Shown: positions 23,801 through 38,200 of the stretch, piece by piece | Layout of the letters: each line of letters opens with the position of its first letter | How positions within the stretch are numbered: position 1 is the first letter of the stretch | Position numbers and translations under genes: made by a program | NCBI RefSeq assembly: GCF_011397635.1 | Contig: NC_064753.1 | Span: 31,954,322 to 32,018,321, forward strand | DNA from: Epinephelus fuscoguttatus | Lineage: Eukaryota; Chordata; Actinopteri; Perciformes; Serranidae | Direction of reading: 5' to 3' | Length of the DNA stretch: 64,000 bases | The notes under the pieces: model-generated | The model's input: the letters and a program-made list of their open reading frames with translations, nothing else | Told to the model about the DNA's origin: nothing | The model's database searches: none

Positions 23801-26800
23801 TTCAAAACAAGGTGGTTTGTCTGTATAGTTCATATTTGTGTTTCAGGTATCAATTCTAAGTGTCTTTGTGTTTCCATGCTCCAATATTTTCTCTCTAAAT
23901 TTATTTGTGACACACTCAAGAAGACTATTTTTCCTCAGATTAGCTGATTGTAGACAGGCGCACAGCTTTGCCTCCAGGGCGAGAACATTAGCCACCGATA
24001 GATAAAGATGTTTTCAGAACAAGAGGGGAAAGTACATCCTCTGCTTAGTTTGTGTTGTGGAGGACAAATAGCAACAGTGGGATTAAAACTGCAGAAAGTG
24101 AGGAAGCCATAATTGTTGGTTATTATTCTTACCATTGCCGCCCTGCGAGTGTGTTTGTTCATGATAGAAGCAAAAAAATGACGGACCACAAAACTGGGAT
24201 GGCTTTTAAAGAGGAGACAGTGATGCATTAAAGAGGGTTATGAGGGTTATTTGAGTTTTGTTAGTTGTTCTTTGGTATGTGTGTTCAGGATGACAAATTA
24301 ACAGCAGGCTTGTGCAGCGATGGTGCTCAAGGCAGAAACACAGTGTACTTACTGTACAGTTAAAGTGAGTTCAATGAGATCAGTGTGTGAATGTGTGTGT
24401 TTCTGTGTCGATATGGGAGCAAGTGAGCAACTTAAGGAGTGATGAAGTGACGTTCCCGGCGCTGAATCTCTATGGTTTCACTGCTGTTTATCCTAATACA
24501 CAGTTGGAGAGACCAGTGTGGTTCTGGCCGCCTCCTGCTCCGTCCTCCGTCCTGTGTGTGTGTGTTTAATGTGTGTGTGTTGGTCTGCTCTGCTCTGCTC
24601 TGCTCTGGTCTGTTCCACATGTGTTTGACATTACTGTGACAAGGCTGCCCAGCCTCTCTGGGGAGATGGAGAATGTCAGAGACTAGAGCGGAGAAGCGAA
24701 CAGCTTCCCAACATCTGATGGAATGAGAAACACACAGGCTGGATGGCTGACCTGCTGACGCCACAGCGTGGGAGCAGAGCAGAGGGTGGAGGCCAAGTAA
24801 AACCCCAAATGCGTGTGTGAAATATCACTCTTTCTCTCGTTTCCCCATTTGCTTCCCTACATGTGCACACATCCACTCGGATACCCAAGAATAACATATA
24901 GCACGCACGCACTCACCGTTTCGTCTCTGCTAGTCAGTCACAACACTGTTTTGCAACCACTGGAATGATCAAGCGTCTTTTCTCCGTATTTCCATGCATG
25001 GAGAGCAGGTGAAATGCTCTCTACTACCTTATCTTTGACATTCAAGGGTGAAAACTTACCATTTATGCTGAACATTTGTGGAAATTATTTGTTGAATTGA
25101 CTCTTCATTCTACCAAAATTACTTCAGCATATACAGCACTGACAAATTGCACCCTCAATTACGCATTTCAAAAGGGAGGCACATTTCCAGTGCACAGAAA
25201 TGTTTAATCACAAATGCAATAGGAAACAAATGTCACAACATAGATGAATTCACATGTAAAGTACGTATGGTTGAATTGCTGACAGCGACAGCCAAGATAA
25301 AAAAAAAAAAAAAAACACTTCCTCCCCCTCCCTTCCTTGTCTTGTGCCTATTTCACCTCCTGCTCTGCCTCCTCACCTTTTACTTCCTCACTTGCCCACT
25401 GACCTCTGACCTGTTTCTGACCCTCCTCTCTTCCTTGTCCTGTTCCCCCAGCGCCACCTTCTCACCTCCCGCCCCCTCTGCTTCATGGTAGGAAGTGTGT
25501 TCGGATCAGAGTCAGACACAGGAAGCAGCTGGGCTAATCTACAGTAGCGTTGAGCTCTGTTTTAATCAAGCCAAGTGGACAGGGCAACAGAGAAAATGGG
25601 AAGTTCATATCACCACCGCTACCTGATAGAATGAATCCCTGCCCTTTCCTTCTGCCCCACGTCGAGGCCTTTATCACAAGCGGGGAGTAAACAAGCACAA
25701 AGGAACACAGACGGGTGTTATTAAGGCCTCCACTCCAAAGTAGTCCTCTCTGGACGTCTGAGGAAGTGCTGCAACACAGGAGCATGCAGGCAGAGATTGG
25801 GAAGGAAGGCACTTCTCTCTCACTCTGTCTCTCTCTCTCCATGTACAGTATTTGCGAAATTAAAAAAGCCGTTATCTCCTGGAAACAGATCCTGTGCCAC
25901 ACAGATGGTTCCGTCTCTCTTCAAATGGGAGGCTGAGCCACTGAGTGCCGTTGTGTTACCAGTTAGTTGTACAGACCTTAATCTCGGCTCCAGCCTTCCT
26001 TCCTCTGCCTCCCTGTCTCTCTCCATACACGCTCACACACACATGCATGCACACACAGACAAACTACACCATTCAGATGAAAGTATTGCCTGTGTAAAGT
26101 CCTAATTTCACCAGGAGATGGACATTTTAGCTTCTCAGGGGTATTTGAAGTGCGGAGAGAGGAAGGTCAGAGATTGCCTCGACATGTCAGAGAGCAGTGG
26201 TCACTTTGAGGAGCGAGTTATTATCACCTGGCATTTAAAGTCACCAGGAGCCTCAGCAGGGTGTGTAAGGGCTGTTTGATGGTTTCCACTCTGTCTTTCA
26301 AGTGCCACCTCAGAGAGAGATCATCCCATTAGTAATGTGCCCTGACCTGTGTGAGTTATCATTTAAGGACAGGTTTCTGTAGAGTTTCAGATACACAGCG
26401 GTGTTGTGATTATGTTTGAGACCATAGACTTATACAGGATCACCTTATGAGAACTGTGGTGTCAATCGCAGGCTTGTCATGGACCCCCTGATCACACTGA
26501 CAGCATATTTCTAGAGTGCAGTGCTGTTGTTAGAAGCAGATATTTTAATATGATGGTAGTAAAGTTAGATTAAAAAAACATCCCTGTTGCTCTGTGATTT
26601 GATCATTTAGTCCCTAACACTGCAAAATCTCCTCTCTCAAACAAATATATATCGCGATTGTAAATCAAAATGCAAAGAAATGAACAAGGATCAGATGGTC
26701 TGCCATCAAACACAGCATTAATCTTCTGATTAACAATGTATTGTTCAGACACAATAAGCCTCAGAACGTTCCCAGAGAGCTAATTCAGGCATAATCACAG

Positions 26801-29714
26801 CCTGGACTTTTAACCTTAATGTGTGTTGAGTTAAAAGGATGGTGAAAAAGATGTGTGGATCTTATTTATACTTTTAATTCACTTTTGTGTTTGTATTGTG
26901 TGTTATCTAATAGCAAGTATTGTGTGCAAGGCTGAGTCCATTTCCACTTGATTCAGTTTTCCTCTTTAAATTATAGAACTGCCATTAATTTACCTTTTAA
27001 TTAGTGGCAATGTTAATGTGCAACTTAGGAATAAATTAAAATGTTCATACACTGGCATATTATAACAGAACTTCTCAAACTTGTTATGATCCACAAAGGA
27101 ACGGTTCCTTTGTAGCGGCACTGCTTGCTGTCCACTTCCCTTGCCCATGACATGACAGCAGGTCATCCTAATTTGCCAATTAGCTCACATAATCAGCATG
27201 TTATTGGCACTGCGGTCGCTCTCTTCCTTCGCCCGCTCGCTCTGTTTTTGTGGTGGCGTCCCATAGTCGGCTCGTGTCCCAGAGGAGTAGCTGGTATTTA
27301 TTTCGGCAGCTTCCAGCATGAGCTGGCTGTAGGCTAAATGGAGAAACTGTCAAAGCTTCTCTCTAACCTGTCACATGAATGCCCCCCCCACCCCTCCTCC
27401 TCCGTCTCATTCTGTTTCTCGGTGGTTTGTGTGTATGTGTGAAACCTATGGGGTCCTGCAGGATAATACAGAACACCCTACCCATGCCTGGCTAATGTCA
27501 GTAGCTATTGTTACTGTGCCTGCAGGCCAAATGAAGAGGTATGAGAGTGCTGGCAGGCTGGGGAGCAGTTCAGGCTACAGACAGTTTTGTCAGCGCTGAC
27601 AGCTCCATAGTGACAGAGCAGACATTTAACACTGAATGAAATGAAATACATGACATCAAGCAGGAGAATGACTAATCTGCTGTTTGTTTTCCTATCTTAG
27701 CTGTAAGTGACAGCTCAGTGTCAGGTTTTTGAACGGGCGCACAAAGAGCGGGAGTCATGGGGAGAAAAATAAGGCAGCCACAATTCAAACATTCACATGT
27801 TAAGAGTCGGGGGGTTTATGAGGAGGAAGGACAGAGATGCTGCAGTTGCCGTGGTGTATGTGTGTGTGTGTTGCCAGGGTCAAATCTAAGTCTTTTGTGC
27901 TCCATAAATCAGCAGGCAGCAGCAGTGACGTAAGAACAAACAGAGCTGCTCTCTGCTGCAGCTGGCTGGAAAGAGGGAGAAACAGGAGAGAGGAATACAG
28001 AGAGGGAAAGAGAGAGCAGGACAGCAGCTGTCAGGCCTCCATCGCACACCTGTCACACAGGAAGTGAGCGCCGGCCACTGTTTCCTGGATACACCTCCTC
28101 AAACACTGCTCCTGGAAGAAATGGGAGGGAGGACATCTGCTGTGAGGGGGAGACAGACAGGCAGCCAGACTGATACACTAACAGATCAATAGAGACATTT
28201 GCTAAGGATGAAGAATAAATGCACGGGGTGAAAACAAAAATACAGAATTTCTCATGCCTGTGTTGCCGTTCTCATGTTGGGCTGCCTCGTGGTCCTGTTT
28301 GTGTGTGTGTGTGTGTGTGTTCAGATTACACACAGTTGAGAGGATGTTTGTGTTATCGCAGAGCTCTATGACAGACAGGTCACTCTGTGGAGACTCAAGC
28401 CTAACTCTCCCACAAATACAATAAGCCCACATGCCCTAAACTTAATAGTCGGACATTCCCACGCTTGCTCCTCTCAACCACCCCTCCAAACCCAACACAC
28501 CCCGCTCCCCCCTCCCTCCTGTGACCAATATGAACTAATCCAGATGTAGTAGCAGCTCACAGATGTACGCATAACTTTCTTTACATGGCCCCGCTCCTTT
28601 CTGTCCTCGACTTCGTCTCCTCTTGTACGTCTCCGCTTTCCCCAGCCTCACTCATTGCCCAGCTCACAGTCTCCATGCCGAACTGATCAGAACAGGAAGT
28701 GATATCACTCGTTGCTGCAGTGCTGCTGATGAGGCACTTGGAGCTATTGTCTCCTGTTTTGCTTCTCCTCCCAGCCTCCAGAGTCACTCTGTTGTGGCTG
28801 CTGTTGGTAGAAAATCTCCTCTTTGTTTGTCAGGCTTGTCAGGCTTGGTCCTCTGGAGGCCCCCCTTGCCCTATTCCCAGGCTGCCCTTCATGCTGCCTG
28901 TATGCAATTAACAGAGTAATTAAAAGCCTGATGAGCTAATTGGTGCTGGGTGAGGCTGCAGGTGTTTGGATCGCGGAGCTTATTTATGTAAGTGCACTCA
29001 TTGTGAACATCCTTTGACAGAGGATGACAGAGGCAATTTTCAAACACGGTTTTTCTTTTATCGCCATTTGAATAAATGTTTATGGTTGTTTTCAAATGTG
29101 ATTCATTGAGAAATTCATCTGTCTTACTGTGCCAATCATCTGCGTCCACACATGCCATATGTTGCAGGTAGGCAATGCTCAGTGGGAAGAAGGAAAGAGA
29201 CAAAGTGAAGCCAGCAATGCATTGCAGTACCTGGTGAGCCAACAGTCAGTAAAAGATGACATAAAACAATGCAGTTTCAAGTCTGAGGTTGGGCTAAGAT
29301 CTTAAATTTTACAACACCAGTCAGGTTTAGTCAGCTCAGGCCTTGGGAACACAGGCAAAGTTCATGCTGAACTCTATGTCATACCAGTATATCAACAGTG
29401 CACTAGATATAAAGATGAATTATATCATGTCTGATGGAGCCCACTAACTGAGCTCATCTGAAAGAGAAATGATGGAAGAAAGTCTGATGTGATGTTGAAA
29501 CGTGGCAGCCCGAGGCTGAGCTCTCAGCTGGCAAAATTAGGCACACGGCTGACAGGACGAGGAAAAGAAGACGTAGATGAGAGAGAACAAAGGAGAGTTA
29601 TCATGCAGAGCAGAGGCTACGTGTAGATCCTTCTCACTGCTCGTGCCTGTCTACCTCTCTGTCTCTCTGACCCATTCCCAAATGTGCATGCACAGTCACC
29701 TCCTCATCTAGCTC

Positions 29715-29756
<42 letters not shown>

Positions 29757-29924
29757 TCTCTTTCTTGTCTTCTACTTCCTCCCCCATATCTCTCTCGCTC
29801 TGTGGCAGCTGTGCTGGTGATGGCTGTGTGCCCATGGTGCAAGCTGGCTGTGGGGTCCCAGGTGGCCCACATGACAGTTATTGATGTTCAGGTGTTCAAC
29901 TCCTCTCACACAGAGACCCTGGAG

Positions 29925-29960
<36 letters not shown>

Positions 29961-32900
29961 GCACAATACACACGAATGCACTCTCTGTATAGTTGTACAC
30001 CGAATACAAAAGTGTACTTGCACAATTATGCATATAAACATACATTATTACATTTCACATATTCCACTCTCGCTGCTGAGGAAAAGTAAACAACACAGTA
30101 ACAAGTACAACAGAGAACTCATGCATACAGCTGCTGGGCTGTCTGGCAAGCAACAAGAATTACAGTTGTCAAAGTGAGATGAAAACAACAAGCTAGTCAT
30201 TGTGAAAATGTTTGCAGTCTAGTTTGTTTATGACTCCTATGGTCCAGTATGTGTGACCACTTTCTGTGTGTATATGTGTATATGTGTAGCGGAATAGCCA
30301 GTGTTGGTACAGTACCAGTGCCCAGTGCAGTCCTAACACACTCCAGATGTGACTGGCTAGCCAGGGAGTTGTTCTTGGCATAGCCGCCTCGGCTGAATGT
30401 CACAAATACTTTCCTTTATTTAGGAATGGCTCTGGGTTAGTGGCTGAGAGGAAGGCGAAGATGGATGGATCATGGGGGGAAGGGGGAAGGAGTGAAGAGA
30501 GGAGAGGTAGATGAAAAGAGCAAAATAAATGATTAGCAATGTGGAAGGACAAGGGAAATGGAGGAGGAGGAGGAGGAGGGGGGACAAAGAGAAGAGATGT
30601 AGAAGGACAGAAGATGGAGAAGGAGGAGAGGAGGAGGAGGGAGCGGCGAGGGAGCGAGGCAGAAACAGCTCCAGTCTAGCATCTGGATTTTATTAGCAGC
30701 CGTTGGGAAAATCTGAAAAGGAAGTTTTTTCTCTGCGAGCACGTCGGCAGCAGTGATATGCTGCACATAACCACTTCACTGCCGACGAGAGGAGCCAGGC
30801 CCTCCCAAAGGAGAACAGATGGTCGCTAGAACTTCAATACAATTACATCAATAACAGCTTTCACAGATATAAGCACTGTATGACAGGATCCCTGCAGCTC
30901 AGAGAGACAGAAGTACAACTCCTCTACCCTTAGCACCTCCAGCCCTGGATAAATTGTCTTTAATCCATCCTCACTCCCTGCCTGGGCTCCAGTTATCCTT
31001 GTTTTTCTCGCCAGTTTGCCCTTTTTAAAGAAAATGTTTTGCTCCAAAGCTTTTGACTTGGAAAAACTGGTGACTTGTCAATGATTTGCTCGTGGTAATC
31101 TGATCAAAGACAGGAGGGCTTTTGTCGGTGCTTATTAAGGAGAATCCCTCCACCCCCACCATCCCCAGTTTGTTTTTTTGTTCAACATGTTTGTTCAGCC
31201 GGCACTGCATGTGTACTATCACAGGGATTCTCAAGTAACATAGGGGAAATATGCGTTTGTGTCCGCAGCGTGAGCATATGCATTCAGCAAACATGTGTGC
31301 GTACATCTGTGTATCTATTTGTGTGTGTGTGTGTTTGTGTGTGTGTGCATGTACGGTTCAGGCCTGTCTCCCACCCTGTCATTAGTGAGGGCTTTAAAGC
31401 CTCTGAACTCTAAATCAGCTCAAGATGAAGTGGAGTCTGGGATCTGTCTGCAGAAGCAGCCTGTGTGCTGACACGCAAAAAATCACACACACAAACATGC
31501 ACACACACTCCCATCTTACCTGTGACACAGTTCAGACTTCACACTGATAGCAAGGCATATATTAAAATATAGATTTATCAAAAAGAAAATATGTTCCGTA
31601 TGTAGATTTTTTTCCTACTCAGAGGAGGAGGATGTATCGGTTGTGTGTTATTGATGTCAGCAGTCTTTTCCTTTTGAATGGCATCTGGGCTGCTAGATTG
31701 AGAGTGGAGGGTGCTGAAGGTGCTGTATCCCCAAGTCTTAGGTCCAGGGCACAGGGCTACAATCCCCATGTTTTGATACGAAGGCCTGGTGGGAGGCTGG
31801 GGGCCAGGGGCTCAGGCTCTGTTTGTGTGGACTCCTCAGCGGCCTGATAGGGAACAGATGTGGGAAGGCAGGCGGCCGGGCAGCCAGCCAGAGCAGCTGG
31901 GAGAAATTAAAAACAACAGCATTCCTGGAGACATGGGGAATTACAGTGGGAGGGAGGGAGAGAGGGATGTAAGGAGCGAGAGACAGAGGGTGAGTTTTAG
32001 AGCTATGTGGTCACTGGCGAGAGTCTCTGCGGAGTACGAGAGATTGAAGAGACAGGAGGGATTTAAGGGGACTGTTGTGCAGCGGTTAGCTAAAGCTAAT
32101 AAGTTGCAGCTGTATTTCCAGTGGAAGCATGAACACACATGCACATATACACTCACACACACACACACACACACAGATGTATACAGTCAACAATGGGACA
32201 TATGCCAATGTGAAATGAGACCAAAATGTATCTGAATGGCCCTCTAATGGCTTGTCATGACATGATGGTACTCATTTTTAAATGTGTATCTGTGTTTGTT
32301 TTTAAGGGGTTTAATGAAGGCATGTGTTCTTAAATCTATAATGATACCCCAAAAATGGTTTGAGAAAGTTAGACAAACCACTCCGCTGTGTGTGTGCGCA
32401 GTCGTACAGTATATGATCGGTGGTTTTGTGTGTCTCTTTTTTGTTTTTCATCTTGTTTCATCATGGCACAGGGGAAGAGTAGAAGACAGAGAACATTTTT
32501 AGAACTCAGGCTGCAGACTGTTTCTTTGGTGAGCAATCTTTTAGCCCCGATTACGTCAAACGTGCAGACATACAGCTGTTCAGAGAGTTGGAGAAACAGA
32601 GAAAAACACAGACAGGGCGGCAGAGAGGTAGGTAATGACTGTATTGTTTTATTTTCAGCCTAAAATTCAGTGGTGAGTGTTTGGGACAAACAGCAACAAA
32701 TCTGTATCCTGAGCAGATCTATTCTCAGCTGTATCGATCCCAAAGTGGCTCCTCTCAGAGTGATAGAATAAAAAAAGCTGCAGGGGGGGAATAGAGCAGC
32801 TTGCAGACAGGAGCATGGGTCCAGTCCAGATCCGAACCTTTAACCACAGGTCTGTTTTACCTGGTAGCCCTCTCTCATTCCCAGGGCGTCAAGTAGCTTT

Positions 32901-35244
32901 GGCCAGTGGCCTTCGGCGTCTGATTCTTACGCACAAGGCATCCTTGAGTGTCTGTATAAGACGTACCGGGCTTTCAGCTCTCAACTCTCGCTCCTGCTAT
33001 CTCCTTCTCTCAGTTTGAGTGTTTCGTCCTTCAGCACAAAGCACAATGGGAGCACAGATGGCCACAGATGGGGTTGTAGACCTAGCAGACTTCCTAATGT
33101 ATTAAAAGTGAAATCCAGAGCATGGTGCGTATGTGTGTGCCCTGTCCCTGTGGCTGGTCAGATTAAACAGCTGTCTATAATCCCACGGTGGGAGCAGACA
33201 GACAGACAGGATGGTCCCCTTATCCTCCGCTCCTCTCGAAGAAGTGACGAAAATAGCTGTGATGTAAACAGGGATTTTTATGGCCATCCTGATCTTTTGA
33301 TCACACGTGCGCCCTGCTCTTGTTCATTCTTCAGACTCGTCAATGAGGGTACGATTGGTTATTATAATGCACGTTTCTCGTAAAGATGTATAGCCCACCA
33401 CATGTAAGTCCTACAATATGCATATACAGTGGCACAGTAAATTTGATCAAAGAGGAGGTTTACTGAAACATATGGCTGCCTCCCTACAGGAGGCAGCCAA
33501 CCAATTCGGCAGCACAGAGAGCCTGTTTGTGTGTTTAGGGTTCTTTAGAAGAGAATGGCTGCATCTATTTATACCAGCCCTCCCCATCTGCCTCCATCTA
33601 CAACCTTGTGTGTTTATGTTCAGTGCGTCTGGCATGGGGGAAAACAGCGGAGTGCCCCTCGTGTTCTTGAGGATCACTGTGTCAATGGCCCTCGTACAGC
33701 ACACTCCAGAGTGGCACTCTTTAAATACAGACACCAGCTGTTGAACGCGTCTACATGAGCTCTCAGAAATAGGTTAACACCAAGGACTGAGACCAACTGA
33801 GGCAGGGGTTTTGTGGAGGAAAACACTGGGTTCAAAGTTGGCTCACGAGGGGCAAAATGAAAAACACATTATGTGAGAGTCACTTAATATGTCAGTTGGT
33901 GACTACAATGTATTTGCAGCTGTAAAAGAGGTTTCTAAACAGTGTTCAGATGTGTAAAAGGCCTTCAGCTGTTTGGTTTCAAGAGCGGTGGTGGTATTAT
34001 TTTTATTATTAGTTGTACAATAAGGTGTGATAACTGCCTAATAACCTTTTTCCCGTCATTTGCAGAAGCCTAGTCTCACGACAGGGCCACTCTGTGCGCA
34101 CGAGGATGTAAAATGTAAAATCAGGCTTCTCGTCAGCTTGTGTTTGTGTTCCACATTTGAGAGAACAGTTAATTTCTCCCTCCTGTAATACATTAAGAGA
34201 CAGCTGAAAGAGACGGAAAGAAAAACAGAGAGAAGAGAGCTGTCAAGAATCAATGAATGCCACATAAAGTCTACAATGTGGTTTACATTTGCTTTGCTAG
34301 AGCACAGAAGATGGCCCTCTGTCCTTACTCTTTCATTATGAATGCATGTGTTTACTCCGCTTAATGGTGGTGTTTAGCGCCAGTGCCCAAGTACACACGT
34401 TTATGTACTAATATATAAACTGTGCTGTGTATTGATTTCATTGTTTTTCATTGCACGGCGCACATTTATTGCACCCTCTGCCAGTCGCACACATGTACAC
34501 ATACTCTAAAGCTATCTTCGCACAGGCTGCAGAACTCATCACACCTCTCAGCTCAGGTTTACATCGCAGATAGATTTGGTTCCAGCAGCTGCACTGACAG
34601 ACGGACACATAGACAGAAAGACACTCCAGAGGTACATCACTAAATAACAGACCTGCTGCTTGTATATATAGTGTGACTTGTGTACGGTGGTGTAGTGGAG
34701 CTTATACGCAGGTGTACAGGTTATACCCACCTATTTTTCTGGCTGTTCCCAGCATAACCACCTATCATCCAAAAAGTCATTGGAATACATTGGAGAGTAT
34801 ACCCACATTCTCCTTGGTAACCAACATATCTACCTCGTGGTATACCCACCTCATCAACTACAATTGTGCATAACTATGTTTGTGGTGAAGGCGCACTGTA
34901 TGTATAGACTGCACGAGGTCACAAATGCAGAATGTAAGGCAACAGTCCTGACACACATCCACCCCGTGTCATGTTTTCTTCTCATGTCCCTTGCTGTACC
35001 ATCCATTCCCTTCACGCTACACAGCCTGGCCTTGCCTTGTTTGGTGCTGGCAGGGTGTCTGGCAGAGGACAGTGAGGCTTCTGGTAGCAGGACGGAGCGC
35101 TGCTGAAAGCCAGTCCACACGGTGATGGACAGCAGCAGATCCAGCTGCACTTGTCACTGGCTGTCAAGCCGGCTGTCTGAACTAGGGGACGAGAGGGGAC
35201 AGGCGGGGAGGACTGTGTGCATGTGAATGTTTGTGTGTGTGTGT

Positions 35245-35285
<41 letters not shown>

Positions 35286-38200
35286 TGGGGGTTGGAGGTT
35301 ACAGTGGAGGGGCACTGATTGGGATGTCAGAGCTACAAGGAGTGTGTATGTGTGAAGGGGAAAGAGAGAGAGAGAGAGGGAAGAGAGAGGGGGGGGGCTC
35401 TCAGTCAGCAGCAGCTGAGCGAGTGAGCAGGTGTTACTGTATGTCTCCCAGGCCCATGAATCTCCAACAAGAGAGACACAATACAAGTTTGAATTCATTT
35501 CCACTCCCTGCATTGATTTGTTTTGGTTCTTTTTATGGGGCTTTTGGTTTAAGGAAACAATCAATGGTTCCCAGGTGAAAATGTCGGTGGTTTCCACCTT
35601 AACCAGCTGTCTCCACTTTTATTTATTTTTTGATCATTCAAATTTATATTGCTTTAATCTTTCGTTCAAAACCATACAATGTTTCACAGACATTTCTTCT
35701 TGCTTACAATAAATGTAGCGTCAGTGGCATAAGAAACAAACAGGGACACATCCCCCTCAATATTTAGAACATGAGCAGTAAATATAATAAACATAAATGT
35801 AGTAGAGGACTTTAAGGTGGAGGTAGAGCGGGTCGTCCACTAATCTGAGGATCGGTGGTTCGATCCTGGCTCCTCCAGTCCGCATGTCGAAGTATCCTTG
35901 GGCAAGATACTGAATCCCAAGTTGTGAGAGTGTGTGAATGATTACTGAGTAGCAGATGGCACCCTGTATAGTAGCCTCAGCCACTAGTGTGAATGGGTGA
36001 ATGTGACTCAGTAGTGTAAAAGCGCTTTGAGTGGTCAGAAGACTAGAATGGCGGTATACACGTGCGGTCCATTTGCCATTGAAAATTTGGTGGAGAACCT
36101 CTAACCCAGGTCCTCCGCAATGTTCAAATGAAACCTACACCCTTGTGTTTGTCCATTCTCGTAATTCTGCAGATTTGGGTGTTTTCCAGTGCTGTTTCCA
36201 ATTTTAATCAAATGTTAAATTTTTTTCTTCATGCTGGAGCTCCATCTTGATGACTGTGTTGTTTTTTCCCTATGATATCGCAGGTAGCAGAGTGCAGAAG
36301 GTTGGAACAATGCCAGATTCACCTGCGGATGTGAAAACCCAGCCCAGGTCCACCCCACCCACCATGCCTCCTCCACCCCCGGCGGTCAGCCAAGCAACCA
36401 ATCGCAATGCTTCATTCACCCCCGCTACCAGTAAATCAAGTAAGTACTTTGTTTTTTTGTTTTTTTTACTATTTTCTAAGATCAGTTACACCTGAAGTTC
36501 ACTTCAACTGCAAGATGTGTGTCTGCCATCAATAGTCATACAGGTGTTTTCTTTGACTCGAAGATGATCCTTTTGTGCTGAAGCATCATGTCAGCAAGCA
36601 GTTAATCAGGCAGGTGTGAGAAAAACAGTGAGCTGGTAGGCGTGCTGAGCTGGCTCTTACTCTTCATTTCACAGTGAGCACTGGAGAAGGTAGCCATCGT
36701 TATGTGAGCTGGTAATTGCAAATTATGCTTCTCTACAGAGCTGGTATGCATATCTAAGTATAGATTTTGTCAAATGCCAGTTTGGCATCCAGGTTAAAAC
36801 TGCACTAAAATGGGGTAACCTGTGGCCTAGAGGTTAACCGGGACCTTTGTTGCATGTAGTTTCTTGTCTCTCTCTCCCTTTGTTTCCTGTCAGTTCCCAA
36901 CTACTGCCCCTAAAAACTCTTAAACCTGTTTTAAATTTGCTCCGAAAGTTTAAGTCTAGTTGACATATAACTCTTGTTACAACAGAATTTCATTGACTAT
37001 GTTTCAGTGTGTTACTGAGACCTGCTACGTGTTAAGATAAAGTGATCCACGCACCAATCTGTAATAAATTACACAAATGACTACACTACACTACAACTGC
37101 ATGTCATACAGTGGACTACATGGTCGTCAACTGTCACGGACACTTTATATGCTTGTGCAAAGCGAGAGAAATTCCAAATATGTGTCTCTTCCCTGTTCTG
37201 TTGAACAAGTGTTGGAGTCACTTGCGTGTCAGGTGTGTGTCTCTGCAAGCATCTCTCTGTGTAAGTGTGTGTCTCTCGGTGTGCAGAATGCCCTTGCTAG
37301 TGGGACAAGTGTCTTTGAGCGCATGTGCGAGTGCGGCTGTGGCATTGTGTGTGCATGTGTGTGTGTATGTGTTGTTTACCAGCTGGTTGAGGCGGCGATG
37401 GCCAGGCTGCCATTGCGGTGTGTAGACTACTTTCTTCCCTATATAGCAATGACAGGCCATGTTGTTTCACCTGTTGTGGCGGGCGGTCAGCAGTGGAGCT
37501 CTCTCCTTGCACCTCTCCCTCGCTCTAAAACCAGAACACAAGTGCTGCCTGTCGGGATCACATGGGTTAGTCCATATGTGTTCAGGCCCTCGATCCCACA
37601 CGACTCTCAAGCGCGCCTGAGGGGAACCACGCAGGAACTATATTATTGAACAACTAAACTGAACATAGTCTCGTTTTCAAGTATGAGTGCAAGGTGTAGT
37701 GTTACAGCCCACAATGGCTCACTGCGGAGTCCTGTAAATACATTTTGAAAAGATTAAGTTGTTTCAGTGGTTTTAAAATTATAGTTTGGATGCTGGGCTC
37801 AGTGTAAGTGCTTGCATATGCTGCTATAATGAAATACAATCTTTAAATTACAGGTACATACATGATTTCTTTAATCTTGGAGAAAGCTTTTTCTGTTTTG
37901 ACATCATTAGTTCTTTAAATAGATGTAATGCACACAAATGTATGTTAAAGAATATGACATACAGACAACAGACAGGAGATGGAAAAACAGAACCTTTTTT
38001 GATATGTAAATCACGCCTTGTGCGTTTTCATTTGGCCCGGATATGAAAATATGAAAGCAGGGTAAAGGTCAAACGTGTGTTTGTGAGCTATTTGTGAGTT
38101 TGTTTGTGCCGGAATAACAAAGAATATGTGACTGATTATATATGTGTGCGAACGCTGAGTCTATTCTGAACCTTAAAGCTGCAAATCTACTTTCAGCTGG

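Larger units (their letters stand above)
9989..36283 (+). other. cbfa2t3: cbfa2t3 intron 1 (26.3 kb)
   Basis: It starts gtagga and ends cgcag. It holds the transposons, SINE and microsatellites listed separately, the putative second promoter (19,900-21,062), and several low-repeat stretches (10,900-11,040; 22,290-22,600; 26,580-27,060; 28,880-28,990) that look like possible conserved noncoding elements. No other gene was recognised on either strand. Confidence 0.7.

Noticed and set aside
37077..37649. 190-codon open frame on the plus strand in intron 2
   Set aside because: The middle is a translated TG-rich tract (Cys/Val runs). It has no family similarity, and exons 2 and 3 already join perfectly without it.
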